Assembly (NCBI RefSeq): GCF_904848625.1
Contig: NZ_CAJHCP010000008.1
Span: 397,820 to 461,819, forward strand
Length of the DNA stretch: 64,000 bases
Direction: 5' to 3'
From: Paraburkholderia metrosideri
GTDB taxonomy: Bacteria; Pseudomonadota; Gammaproteobacteria; Burkholderiales; Burkholderiaceae
Shown here piece after piece: positions 46,334-55,053 of this stretch. Under the pieces are notes generated by a model. It did no database searches, had not been told where the DNA came from, and worked only from the letters and a program-made list of their open reading frames with translations. The first letter of the stretch is position 1, and the number at the start of each line of letters is the position of its first letter. Made by a program: the position numbers and the translations under genes.

Positions 46334-46357
46334 GCCGGCTGACGCCCGTCAGCCGGC
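46334..46357 (+). promoter_or_regulatory. Stable intercistronic hairpin after the binding-protein gene
   Basis: GCCGGCTGAC and GTCAGCCGGC form a perfect 10-bp stem with a GCCC loop in the 211-bp gap between the binding protein and the first permease. There is no U-tract. By analogy with malE-malF intergenic structures it may protect the upstream mRNA and so allow more binding protein than permease; this is inferred. Confidence 0.6.
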
Positions 46358-46500
46358 CCACGCAGCACAGCGGACCTGTTCCGCCGCGAGCGGGCGTTGT
46401 GGCACCGAAGGCGCCGCAGTGGCTCATGCCGTCCAGCCGGATCGGGCGGTTTATACGGCTCAGGCAAACGACCCGCGCAATACCGAACAGGTGGTCAATC

Positions 46501-47436
46501 ATGCGTCCTTTGCGCCTACCTATCATGCATGCCCATCCCCAGACTGAACAAGAACGTGAAGCCCGCAAGGCCACTTCAGCACGCTGGCTAGCGACGCCGT
46601 CGGTCGCCGTGCTGGTGTTGTGGATGGCGATTCCACTCGCGATGACGATCTGGTTTTCGTTCTCGCGCTACAACCTGCTGAATCCGGACATTCGCGGTTT
46701 CGCCGGTCTCGACAACTATCGGTATCTCGCCACCGATCCGTCGTTCCTGCCGTCGATCATGCACACGCTCGAGTTGATCATCTCCGTACTGGTGATCACG
46801 GTGGTCGGCGGCGTGCTGATGTCGATTCTGTTCGACCGCAAGTTTTACGGCCAGGGCGTCGCGCGACTGCTCGCCATCGCGCCGTTCTTCGTGATGCCGA
46901 CCGTCAGCGCGCTGATCTGGAAGAACATGATCCTGCATCCGGTGTATGGCCTGATCGCGCAGGGCATGCGCGCGATGGGCATGCAGCCGATCGACTGGTT
47001 CGCCGACTATCCACTGACGGCGGTGATCATGATCGTCGCGTGGCAGTGGTTGCCGTTCGCGTTCCTGATCCTGTTCACGGCAATCCAGTCGCTCGACCAG
47101 GAGCAGAAGGAAGCCGCGAAGATAGACGGTGCAGGTCCGTTCTCGATGTTCTTCTACATCACGCTGCCGCACCTGAAGCGCGCGATCGCGGTGGTGGTGA
47201 TGATGGAAACGATTTTCCTGCTGTCGATCTTCGCCGAAATCTATACGACCACGGGCGGCGGTCCGGGCACGGCGACCACCAATCTGTCGTACCTGATTTT
47301 CTCGCTGGGCCTGCAGCAGTTCGACGTCGGTCTCGCATCGGCGGGCGGCATTCTCGCTGTCGTGCTGGCTAATATCGTGTCGTTCTTCCTGGTGCGGATG
47401 CTCGCGAAGAACCTGAAAGGGGAGTACGAAAAATGA
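46501..47436 (+). CDS. smoF: Polyol ABC transporter permease 1
   Basis: A 311-residue inner-membrane permease with six hydrophobic segments of the MalF type. The EAA loop is EAAKIDGAGPFSMFFYITLP near residues 205-224, which contacts the ATPase. It is similar to SmoF/MtlF. The ATG at 46501 is chosen, but an ATG at 46525 is also possible, and neither has a strong ribosome-binding site. It overlaps the second permease by 4 bp (ATGA). Confidence 0.88.
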   Translation: MRPLRLPIMHAHPQTEQEREARKATSARWLATPSVAVLVLWMAIPLAMTIWFSFSRYNLLNPDIRGFAGLDNYRYLATDPSFLPSIMHTLELIISVLVITVVGGVLMSILFDRKFYGQGVARLLAIAPFFVMPTVSALIWKNMILHPVYGLIAQGMRAMGMQPIDWFADYPLTAVIMIVAWQWLPFAFLILFTAIQSLDQEQKEAAKIDGAGPFSMFFYITLPHLKRAIAVVVMMETIFLLSIFAEIYTTTGGGPGTATTNLSYLIFSLGLQQFDVGLASAGGILAVVLANIVSFFLVRMLAKNLKGEYEK

Positions 47437-48308
47437 GCCACGTTGCCTCCACCCCGGCGTCGTCGACGACGCCCATGACCGTGCCGGCCAAGTCGCCGTT
47501 CGACGTAATCCGCCGTGGCATTCCTGGCGTGATTGCGTGGCTCGTCGCGCTGCTGCTGTTTTTCCCGATCTTCTGGATGACGATTACCGCATTCAAGACC
47601 GAGCAGCAGGCCTACGCATCGTCGCTATTTTTCACGCCGACACTCGAAAGCTTCCGCGAGGTGTTCGCGCGCAGCAACTACTTTTCGTTCGCGTGGAATT
47701 CGATCCTGATCTCGGTCGGGGTGACGGTGCTCTGCCTGATTCTGGCCGTGCCCGCCGCGTATGCGATGGCGTTCTTCCCGACGCGCCGCACGCAAAAAGT
47801 GTTGCTGTGGATGCTGTCCACCAAGATGATGCCGTCGGTCGGCGTACTGGTGCCGATCTATCTGCTGTGGAAAAACAGCGGGCTGCTCGACACGGTGTCG
47901 GGTCTCGTGATCGTCTACACGCTGATCAATCTGCCGATTGCGGTGTGGATGTCGTTCACGTATTTCGCGGAAATCCCACGCGACATTCTCGAAGCCGGGC
48001 GGATCGACGGTGCGGCGACGTGGCAGGAAATCGTCTATCTGCTGATGCCGATGTCGCTGCCGGGGCTCGCCTCGACCGCGTTGCTGCTGGTGATCCTGTC
48101 GTGGAACGAAGCATTCTGGAGTATCAACCTGTCGAGTTCGAATGCTGCGCCGCTGACGGTGTTCATCGCGTCGTATTCGAGTCCTGAGGGGTTGTTCTGG
48201 GCCAAGCTGTCTGCTGCTTCGCTGCTGGCGGTCGCGCCGATCCTGATCGTCGGCTGGCTGTCGCAGAAGCAACTGGTGCGCGGTCTTACGTTCGGGGCGG
48301 TGAAATGA
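47433..48308 (+). CDS. smoG: Polyol ABC transporter permease 2
   Basis: A 291-residue MalG-type permease. The EAA loop is EAGRIDGAATWQEIVYLLMP near residues 188-207. A short hydrophilic N-terminus precedes six membrane segments. It forms the channel with permease 1. It overlaps both neighbours by 4 bp, so permease 1, permease 2 and the HAD gene are translationally coupled. Confidence 0.9.
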   Translation: MSHVASTPASSTTPMTVPAKSPFDVIRRGIPGVIAWLVALLLFFPIFWMTITAFKTEQQAYASSLFFTPTLESFREVFARSNYFSFAWNSILISVGVTVLCLILAVPAAYAMAFFPTRRTQKVLLWMLSTKMMPSVGVLVPIYLLWKNSGLLDTVSGLVIVYTLINLPIAVWMSFTYFAEIPRDILEAGRIDGAATWQEIVYLLMPMSLPGLASTALLLVILSWNEAFWSINLSSSNAAPLTVFIASYSSPEGLFWAKLSAASLLAVAPILIVGWLSQKQLVRGLTFGAVK

Positions 48309-49003
48309 CCGCAGGGACGAACGAGCGTAATCTGGCGTTGATCTGCGATTGCGACGGCGTGCTGATCGACAGCGAAGCGGTCGCGGCGCGGATGCTGGTG
48401 CATGAACTCGAAGCACGCTGGCCCCACACCGATGTCGAGCCGGTGGTGCTGCCGCTGCTGGGCCTACGCATCGAGAAAGTGTTGGAAGGCACGGCGGCAC
48501 AGCTTGGCAAAAGCCTTGGCGCCGACGATATCGAGGCGATCCGCCGCGCGGTGGAAACCGCAGCGATGCAGGCGCCGGCGGTCGACGGGATCGAGGCCGC
48601 GCTGGCACAGATACCGCTGGTCAAGAGCTGCGCGAGCAACAGCTTTCGTCCGTATGTGGAGACCGTGCTGGCGCGCACCGGCCTCGTGCAGTTTTTCGGC
48701 GACCGGCTGTTTTGTGCCGATGCAGTGCCGAATCCGAAGCCGGCGCCCGATGTCTATCTGGCGGCGGCGCAAGGGTTGGGGCTTGCGCCTGCGTCGTGTC
48801 TCGTCGTGGAGGACAGCGTGACGGGCGTGACGGCGGCGACGGCGGCGGGCATGACGGTGCTGGGATTTATCGGCGGTGGTCATGCGAGTGACGCGCAGAT
48901 CGACAAGCTGCATGCAGCGGGCGCGCGCCACGTTTTCGACGATATGCGTCAATTACCCGATCTGGTCGCACAATGGACCTTGAGTACGGCGGCTGCGCCC
49001 TGA
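48305..49003 (+). CDS. HAD-family phosphatase of the polyol operon
   Basis: A 232-residue HAD hydrolase of the beta-phosphoglucomutase-like group. Motif I is ICDCDGVLIDSEAV, motif II is CASNSF, the Lys is in PNPKPAPDVYL, and motif IV is VVEDSVTGV. A similar HAD gene (SmoC) sits in the Rhodobacter polyol operon. It may dephosphorylate a sugar or polyol phosphate formed by side reactions. The exact substrate is unknown. It overlaps permease 2 by 4 bp. Confidence 0.86.
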   Translation: MTAGTNERNLALICDCDGVLIDSEAVAARMLVHELEARWPHTDVEPVVLPLLGLRIEKVLEGTAAQLGKSLGADDIEAIRRAVETAAMQAPAVDGIEAALAQIPLVKSCASNSFRPYVETVLARTGLVQFFGDRLFCADAVPNPKPAPDVYLAAAQGLGLAPASCLVVEDSVTGVTAATAAGMTVLGFIGGGHASDAQIDKLHAAGARHVFDDMRQLPDLVAQWTLSTAAAP

Positions 49004-49125
49004 GCGCGGCGCATCGGCAGGCAGAACGAGACGGTGGCGGGGCCAACCAAAGTACGTGATCTGGCTGAAGCAACAGACAGTCAGCACACAGCACAGAACA
49101 GCACAGCAATACACGGAGACACATC

Positions 49126-50235
49126 ATGGCAAGCGTAACTCTGCGCAACATCAGAAAGGCGTACGACGACAACGAAGTCATGCGCGACATCAACCTCGAC
49201 ATCGCGGACGGCGAGTTCGTCGTGTTTGTCGGCCCGAGCGGTTGCGGTAAATCGACCTTGATGCGGATGATTGCCGGCCTCGAAGATATCAGCGGCGGCG
49301 ATCTCACCATCGACGGCGTGCGCGTGAACGACGTGGCACCCGCCAAGCGCGGCATTGCGATGGTGTTCCAGTCGTACGCGCTGTATCCGCACATGACGCT
49401 GTACGACAACATGGCATTCGGCCTGAAACTCGCGGGCACCAAGAAGCCGGAAATCGACGCGGCCGTACGCAATGCCGCGAAGATCCTGCACATCGACCAT
49501 CTGCTCGATCGCAAGCCGAAGCAGTTGTCGGGTGGGCAGCGCCAGCGCGTAGCGATTGGCCGCGCGATCACGCGCAAGCCGAAGGTGTTCCTGTTCGACG
49601 AACCGCTGTCGAACCTCGACGCCGCACTGCGCGTGAAAATGCGCCTCGAATTCGCGCGTCTGCATGACGAACTGAAGACCACGATGATTTACGTGACGCA
49701 CGATCAGGTCGAGGCGATGACGCTGGCCGACAAGATCGTCGTGTTGTCGGCGGGCAATCTCGAACAGGTGGGGAGCCCGACGATGCTGTACCACGCACCG
49801 GCCAACCGCTTCGTCGCGGGCTTTATCGGCTCGCCGAAAATGAACTTCATGGAAGGCGTAGTGCAGTCGGTTACCCACGACGGCGTCACGGTTCGCTATG
49901 AAACCGGCGAGACGCAGCGCGTCGCGGTGGAACCCGGCGCGGTCAAGCAGGGCGACAAGGTGACCGTCGGCATTCGTCCCGAGCATCTGCACGTGGGCAC
50001 GACCGACGACGGCATCTCGGCGCGCACGATGGCCATCGAATCGCTCGGCGACGCTGCGTATCTGTACGCCGAATCGGGCGTCGCACCGGACGGTCTGATC
50101 GCACGGATTCCGCCGCTCGAACGTCATACCAAAGGTGAGACCCAGAAGCTCGGCGCCACGCCCGAACACTGCCATTTATTCGACAGCGAAGGGAAAGCAT
50201 TCCAGCGTAAGATCGTCGAGGTGCTGGCCGCGTGA
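49126..50235 (+). CDS. smoK: Polyol ABC transporter ATPase (MalK/UgpC/SmoK type)
   Basis: A 369-residue ATPase. Walker A (GPSGCGKST) is near residues 36-44, the signature LSGGQRQRVAIGRA near 134, and Walker B VFLFDEPLSNLDA near 154. A C-terminal TOBE/regulatory domain (about 240-369) with GIRPEHLHV follows. It powers import through the two upstream permeases. It is set 122 bp after the HAD gene, and CGGAGACAC precedes the ATG. The C-terminus resembles UgpC as well, so the family name varies. Confidence 0.92.
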   Translation: MASVTLRNIRKAYDDNEVMRDINLDIADGEFVVFVGPSGCGKSTLMRMIAGLEDISGGDLTIDGVRVNDVAPAKRGIAMVFQSYALYPHMTLYDNMAFGLKLAGTKKPEIDAAVRNAAKILHIDHLLDRKPKQLSGGQRQRVAIGRAITRKPKVFLFDEPLSNLDAALRVKMRLEFARLHDELKTTMIYVTHDQVEAMTLADKIVVLSAGNLEQVGSPTMLYHAPANRFVAGFIGSPKMNFMEGVVQSVTHDGVTVRYETGETQRVAVEPGAVKQGDKVTVGIRPEHLHVGTTDDGISARTMAIESLGDAAYLYAESGVAPDGLIARIPPLERHTKGETQKLGATPEHCHLFDSEGKAFQRKIVEVLAA

Positions 50236-50304
50236 CGATGGAGTAAGCGGCGGGCGCGCAGTTTTCTATTTAGCTTTCCTTCTTGTCCTGACCAGGAAAC
50301 GCTC

Positions 50305-50601
50305 ATGCCCGCCTATGTCGTCATCACACGCGAGAAAACGCTCGACCCTGCCAAGCTCGAAGAGTACAAGCAGGTCGCGCCCGCCGTCTTCGAGCAGCAT
50401 CCGGTCATGATGCTCGCGAGTCACGGGCGCAAGGAAGTGGTGGAAGGCCCGGCCATCGAGGAGATCCTGATTCTCGAATTCACCGGCTATGACGAAGCGC
50501 TCGCGTGGTACCGAAGTCCGGCGTATCAGAAGGTGAGTCAGACGCGGCTGCAAGGCGGCGACTACCGGATCATCATCACCGAAGGGTTACCGCTGGTTTA
50601 G
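50305..50601 (+). CDS. DUF1330-domain protein
   Basis: A 98-residue protein matching DUF1330: MPAYVVITREKTLDPAKLEEY at the start, then SHGRKEVVEGP and EALAWYRSPAYQKVSQTR. The fold is a dimeric alpha/beta barrel of unknown function. It lies 69 bp downstream of the ATPase and ends 30 bp from the stop of the convergent regulator. Its place at the end of the polyol operon may be accidental. Confidence 0.85.
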   Translation: MPAYVVITREKTLDPAKLEEYKQVAPAVFEQHPVMMLASHGRKEVVEGPAIEEILILEFTGYDEALAWYRSPAYQKVSQTRLQGGDYRIIITEGLPLV

Positions 50602-50631
50602 TGTTTAGTGGGCTTGTAAGCAGCGGGGTGC

Positions 50632-51579
50632 TCAGGCTTCCAGCGCCGCCCGTGCGCAGAGTTCATCGGTCACCAGCCCCGACAACCAGCCGCCCTTCAG
50701 CACCGCGATCAGCGCTTCACGTTTGCGTTGTCCGCCGGCAAAGCCGATCGTCGGACGACGCGGCGGCGCGTCGAGCGCAATGCTCGTGACGCGCCGGCCC
50801 GTGGGCGATTCGACGTGCGCGCCCGCGGCGTCGATCGGCAGGCCGAGCATTTCGGCCACCGCGCCGTTCTGCATCAACTCCTTCACTTCCGCCGACGTAA
50901 TAAAGCCGTCTTCGTGCAGCGGACATTTCAAGCCGATATTGCCGATGCCGACGAACGCGACATCCGCCTCTGCCGACAGCGATTCGACGATCCGGTACAG
51001 CCGGTGATTGCACCACTGCGCGCGCTCGGCTTCGCTATCGGCAAGCAGCGGCGCGGGCAGCAGAAAATGCTTGCCACCGGTCTTCTCGGAAATGTGCAGC
51101 GCGACGTCATAGCGGTTCGAGGAGCCGTCCTGGGCGATCGCCCCGACCATCGATACCAACCGGTGCTGCGGACGGTCCAGTTGCGCGATCTGGTCGACTG
51201 CGGCCTTCAGGGTCCGGCCGCTGCTCACGGCGACCACCATCGGCTTGTCCGCATTGAGATAGCGCTCCATCACCTGCGCGCCGGCCACGGCCAGTTTGCG
51301 GTCGACTTCGTCCGACGCGTCGCCGTCGATCGGGACGATTTCGCACATGGAGAGTCCATAGCGCTTCGACAGTTGATCGGCGAGCGCCAGGCAGTCGGCG
51401 AGTTTGTGATCGACCCGCACACGGATCAGATTCTTTTCGACAGCGAAGGCGACCAGCCGTTGTGCGACCGGGCGTGAGACCTGCAACTTCTCGGCGATTT
51501 CATTCTGGGTATTGCCGGCGACGTAGTACAGCCACGCCGCACGGGTAGCAAGATCTAATTTTTCTGTTGATTTGGGCAC
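50632..51579 (-). CDS. SorC-family sugar-binding transcriptional regulator
   Basis: A 315-residue regulator. The HTH lies at about residues 22-46 (NTQNEIAEKLQVSRPVAQRL), and the rest is the SorC sugar-binding domain (VAVSSGRTLKAAVDQI, then VGIGNIGL). Members respond to a phosphorylated sugar. GTG at 51579 is chosen as start, since family similarity begins there; the ribosome-binding site is weak. It is the last gene of the dehydrogenase-xylulokinase operon and is the obvious candidate for binding the phased operators at both polyol promoters. Confidence 0.88.
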   Translation of the reverse strand: MPKSTEKLDLATRAAWLYYVAGNTQNEIAEKLQVSRPVAQRLVAFAVEKNLIRVRVDHKLADCLALADQLSKRYGLSMCEIVPIDGDASDEVDRKLAVAGAQVMERYLNADKPMVVAVSSGRTLKAAVDQIAQLDRPQHRLVSMVGAIAQDGSSNRYDVALHISEKTGGKHFLLPAPLLADSEAERAQWCNHRLYRIVESLSAEADVAFVGIGNIGLKCPLHEDGFITSAEVKELMQNGAVAEMLGLPIDAAGAHVESPTGRRVTSIALDAPPRRPTIGFAGGQRKREALIAVLKGGWLSGLVTDELCARAALEA

Positions 51580-51655
51580 GGTAACGGTTCGCTTGAAGTG
51601 CGCCGACGATAGCAGCCGGTCCCGACTCTCAACGGGGCCGGCTGCGAGTGACCGG

Positions 51656-53137
51656 TCAGGCGAGCGGGGCTCGCGCCGGGTCGAACAACGGGCGCACGTG
51701 GCGGTAAAGCGCACGATACGCTTCGAGCCGCGCGCGCAGTTCGGCATGGCGGCGCGGGTTCGGCGTGAATTCCTTTTCGATGGGCGGTTTGGTCAGCACG
51801 ATGGCCGGATCGCCGCCGGCGGCCAGCCAGCCGAGGCGGGCCGCGCCGAGCGCTGCGCCGGTTTCGCCGCCGCCGTGCTTGCGCGTAGCAGTGTCGAGTG
51901 CGTCGGCCAGCAGCTGCGCCCAGTAGTCGCTGCGCGCACCGCCGCCGAGCAGCGACAGGGCCTTCGCTTCGGTGCCGGCGGCACGCAGCGCGTCGAGGCC
52001 GTCGGTGAGCGCGAGCGTCACGCCTTCGAGTACCGCGTAGCCGAGCAACGCGCGATCGGTTGCGTGGTTCATGCCGAAGAACACGCCTTGCGCATACGGG
52101 TCGTTGTGCGGCGTGCGTTCACCGGATAGATACGGCAGGAACAGTGGCGCGGTGGTCAGCGCATCGGCGGGGAGCGCCTCGATTTCGGCGAGTAACGTAG
52201 GTTCGTCGGTGGACGTGAGCTTGCAGACCCAGCGCAAACAACTCGCCGCCGACAACACCACGCTCATCTGATGCCAGCGATCCGGAATCGCGTGACAGAA
52301 CGCGTGCACCGCGGAGGCCGGATTCGGCCGGAAACTGTCGCCGACCACGCACAGCACGCCCGACGTGCCGAGCGATACGAAGCCGTCGCCCGGTTGCGTC
52401 GCGCCGATGCCGATCGCGCTGGTCGCGTTATCGCCGCCGCCGGCCGCGACGACCACGCCGTCGCTCAAACCGAATTCGCGCGCCACGGCAGGCAGCAGAG
52501 TGCCGGACGGCGCGCTGCCTTCGGCGAGGCCCGGCATCTGCGCGCGCGTCATATTGCACGCGGCGAGCAGGGAGTCGGACCAGTCGCGTTTGGCGACGTC
52601 GAGCCATAACGTACCGGCTGCATCGGACGGATCGGATACCTTGCCGCCAGTCAGTTGCAGGCGCAGATAATCTTTCGGCAGCAATACGCAGGCGGTCTGC
52701 GCGAAAATGTCCGGCTCGTGGCGCGCGACCCATAACAGCTTCGGCGCGGTGAAACCGGGCATGGCCAGATTGCCGGCGACGCTGTGCAGATCGGGCGCGC
52801 GCTCGGTCAGTTCGGCGCACTCTTTGTCGCTGCGCATGTCGTTCCACAGGATCGCCGGCCGCAGCACGCGGTCTTGCGCGTCGAGCAGCACCGCGCCGTG
52901 CATCTGCCCGGACAGACCAATGCCGCGAATCTGCGCGAATTCGTCGGGATGCTTCGCGCGCAATGCGGCGAGCGCTGCGCGCGTGCCGGTCCACCAGTCT
53001 TCGGGATTCTGTTCGGCCCAGCGCTGATGCGGACGCGAAACGGTAAACGGGGAGCCTGCGGTGCCGATCACGCGTCCATCGGACGCGAGCAGCAGGACTT
53101 TCACTTCGGACGTGCCGAGGTCGATGCCGAGATACAT
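51656..53137 (-). CDS. xylB: Xylulokinase
   Basis: A 493-residue FGGY kinase that phosphorylates D-xylulose. YLGIDLGTSEVKVLLLASDG starts the fold; SGQMHGAVLLD, the SLGTSGVL loop, PYLSGERTPHNDP and the C-terminal GGGARSDYW segment follow. It lies between the arabinitol dehydrogenase and the SorC-type regulator on the same strand, so its substrate is probably D-xylulose formed from D-arabitol; the product is xylulose 5-phosphate. Confidence 0.93.
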   Translation of the reverse strand: MYLGIDLGTSEVKVLLLASDGRVIGTAGSPFTVSRPHQRWAEQNPEDWWTGTRAALAALRAKHPDEFAQIRGIGLSGQMHGAVLLDAQDRVLRPAILWNDMRSDKECAELTERAPDLHSVAGNLAMPGFTAPKLLWVARHEPDIFAQTACVLLPKDYLRLQLTGGKVSDPSDAAGTLWLDVAKRDWSDSLLAACNMTRAQMPGLAEGSAPSGTLLPAVAREFGLSDGVVVAAGGGDNATSAIGIGATQPGDGFVSLGTSGVLCVVGDSFRPNPASAVHAFCHAIPDRWHQMSVVLSAASCLRWVCKLTSTDEPTLLAEIEALPADALTTAPLFLPYLSGERTPHNDPYAQGVFFGMNHATDRALLGYAVLEGVTLALTDGLDALRAAGTEAKALSLLGGGARSDYWAQLLADALDTATRKHGGGETGAALGAARLGWLAAGGDPAIVLTKPPIEKEFTPNPRRHAELRARLEAYRALYRHVRPLFDPARAPLA

Positions 53138-53249
53138 GGGCGCGGAACCTTCGTCGTTAGAGATGCGCTACTTTAGCTGCACATGGCGCGCGGTGCCATG
53201 CGCATTAAGCCTGGCACCGCGCGTGAATCGAGGGAAGTTTAAGCGTTGC

Positions 53250-54662
53250 TCAGAGCGCGCCGCGTTTGGCGAGCCATACGTCGACGCGTGCCAGCGCGCC
53301 ACCCAGCGCCGATTCCAGCTCCGGGGTCTGCGCCATGCTGCCCCACAGCAGCCGGTCGGCAGCAAACGCCTGCAACGGATCGGGCGCCGCGAAAAAGCCA
53401 TGCGCGACGCTGTCGTCCATTACGCCGTCCTGATACGCATACGGCAACTTGCCGGTATGCCAGCGTTCGAGAAAGCGGAAGAACAGCGCGGGCAACATCG
53501 CCGTCGCCGCCGGTGTGACGCCGCGTTCAAAGCATTCGGACAGCGTCGGCGCGATAAAACCGGGCAACTTCGAAAAGCCATCGGCGGCGACGCGCTGATT
53601 CGTGTCCTGGATATACGGATTGCCGAAGCGCTCCAGCACCACATCGCGATAACGCTCGAGATCGAGCGGACTCGGCGTGAGGCACGGAATCACGTCTTCG
53701 CTCACGTAATCGAACGCGAATTTGTGGATATCCGCGTCGAGCGTGCCTTCGTGGATGTAGTTCAGCCCGACCAGCGTACCCGCCCACGCAATGCAACTGT
53801 GCGTCGCGTTGAGAATGCGGATTTTCGCTTCCTCGTACGGCATCACGGAGTCGACCAGTTCCGCGCCGACCTTTTCCCACGCGGGGCGTCCGGCGATAAA
53901 ACGGTCTTCGATCACCCACTGGATAAACGCTTCGCCCATGACCGGACACGCGTCGTCGACCCTGGTCGCGGCCTTGACACGTTCGCTCACGTCCGGCGTC
54001 GGGCGCGGCGTAATCCGGTCGACCATCGAACTCGGACAGGCGGTGTTGTCGTCGAACCATTGCGCCAGTTCATCCGTGCCGCGCCGCTCCAGAAACTCGC
54101 TCATGCCCGCATGAAAACGCTCGCCGTTGCTGCGCAGGTTGTCGCAGGTTTGCAGCGTGACGGGGCCAGCGCCGCGCTTCATCCGCGCATCGAGAATGGC
54201 GGCCAGTGCGCCGTAAATCGTCGTGTGGCCGCCCTTCAGATCGGCGGCGAGGTCGGGATTCGCGGTATCGAGCTCGTCCTCTTCGTCGAGGTAATAGCCG
54301 CCTTCGGTGACCGTGAACGCGATGATCTTGCAGGCCGGATCGGCGCCGGCCTCGATCAATCCGTCGAGACTTTCGGTCCACGGCACCACGCGCTCGATCG
54401 AGCGAATCGTTTCATACGCGCGCTCGCCCTGCGGCGTGACGGTCTCCAGCGTATAGACACCCTTTTGCGCGGCGAGCGCGTCGAGCACCGCGTTCATGTC
54501 GCTGCGAATATTGCCGACCGTGAGCGACCAGTGCGGTTCGCCCGCCACCTTTGCCTCGTTCAGCCGATGTAGATACCACGCCTGATGCGCGCGATGAAAC
54601 GATCCCGCGCCGATGTGCAGGATCACGTGTGCGGCCGCGCCGCTGCTTTGCCCGCTGTTCAT
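53250..54662 (-). CDS. dalD: Long-chain polyol dehydrogenase, likely D-arabinitol 4-dehydrogenase
   Basis: A 470-residue member of the mannitol dehydrogenase family. The N-terminal dinucleotide part has HIGAGSFHRAHQAWYLHRL, which I recall as closer to DalD than to mannitol 2-dehydrogenase. The catalytic K-x4-N-x2-H motif is at Lys280, Asn285 and His288. It would oxidise D-arabitol to D-xylulose with NAD, feeding xylB downstream. Mannitol or sorbitol may also be substrates. It is first in its operon, 57 bp from the nearest operator site. Confidence 0.85.
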   Translation of the reverse strand: MNSGQSSGAAAHVILHIGAGSFHRAHQAWYLHRLNEAKVAGEPHWSLTVGNIRSDMNAVLDALAAQKGVYTLETVTPQGERAYETIRSIERVVPWTESLDGLIEAGADPACKIIAFTVTEGGYYLDEEDELDTANPDLAADLKGGHTTIYGALAAILDARMKRGAGPVTLQTCDNLRSNGERFHAGMSEFLERRGTDELAQWFDDNTACPSSMVDRITPRPTPDVSERVKAATRVDDACPVMGEAFIQWVIEDRFIAGRPAWEKVGAELVDSVMPYEEAKIRILNATHSCIAWAGTLVGLNYIHEGTLDADIHKFAFDYVSEDVIPCLTPSPLDLERYRDVVLERFGNPYIQDTNQRVAADGFSKLPGFIAPTLSECFERGVTPAATAMLPALFFRFLERWHTGKLPYAYQDGVMDDSVAHGFFAAPDPLQAFAADRLLWGSMAQTPELESALGGALARVDVWLAKRGAL

Positions 54663-54718
54663 GTGCGTCTCCTAAAGTCTTCATTCGCACGGCACGGAGC
54701 GTGCGATTTCTTAATATG

Positions 54719-54772
54719 GAGCATTTGCTCTGCATGTGAGCGAATGATCGTACCCGCTGAAACGAATGTCAA
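54719..54772 (-). promoter_or_regulatory. Dehydrogenase operon promoter with two phased operator sites
   Basis: Read on the minus strand: TTGACA (54767-54772), a 17-bp spacer and GATCAT (54744-54749) form a promoter. Two 12-bp sites follow, GATCATTCGCTC (54738-54749) and GAGCAAATGCTC (54719-54730), 7 bp apart. Over 31 bp this matches the transport-operon promoter at 26 positions, with identical box spacing. The rest of the interval to 55053 contains no gene; the AraC-type regulator start follows on the other strand. Confidence 0.82.
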
Positions 54773-55053
54773 GGCGACTGCATCGGCTTTTTTGTGGCGC
54801 AGCGCGGCGTGGCGGGGCTTGCAGCGTGGTCTGGCCGAGCTTGCCGTCAGACGGGAGGCGCTTCGCGGCCGGGTTTTATCCGTATTGCATTGCACCAAAC
54901 TTGACATTCAGGTCGCCAGGAGTAACCCGAATGCAAAAAAGTATTGGTCCGCGGTCTCATTTCTAGTGGTGGATCGCGCGGTTGAGGGTTACTTTTCGCT
55001 ATACAAGATGAAGCTCTGCGGCGCCCCGGCGAACCGCATCATGGAGGCAGACA

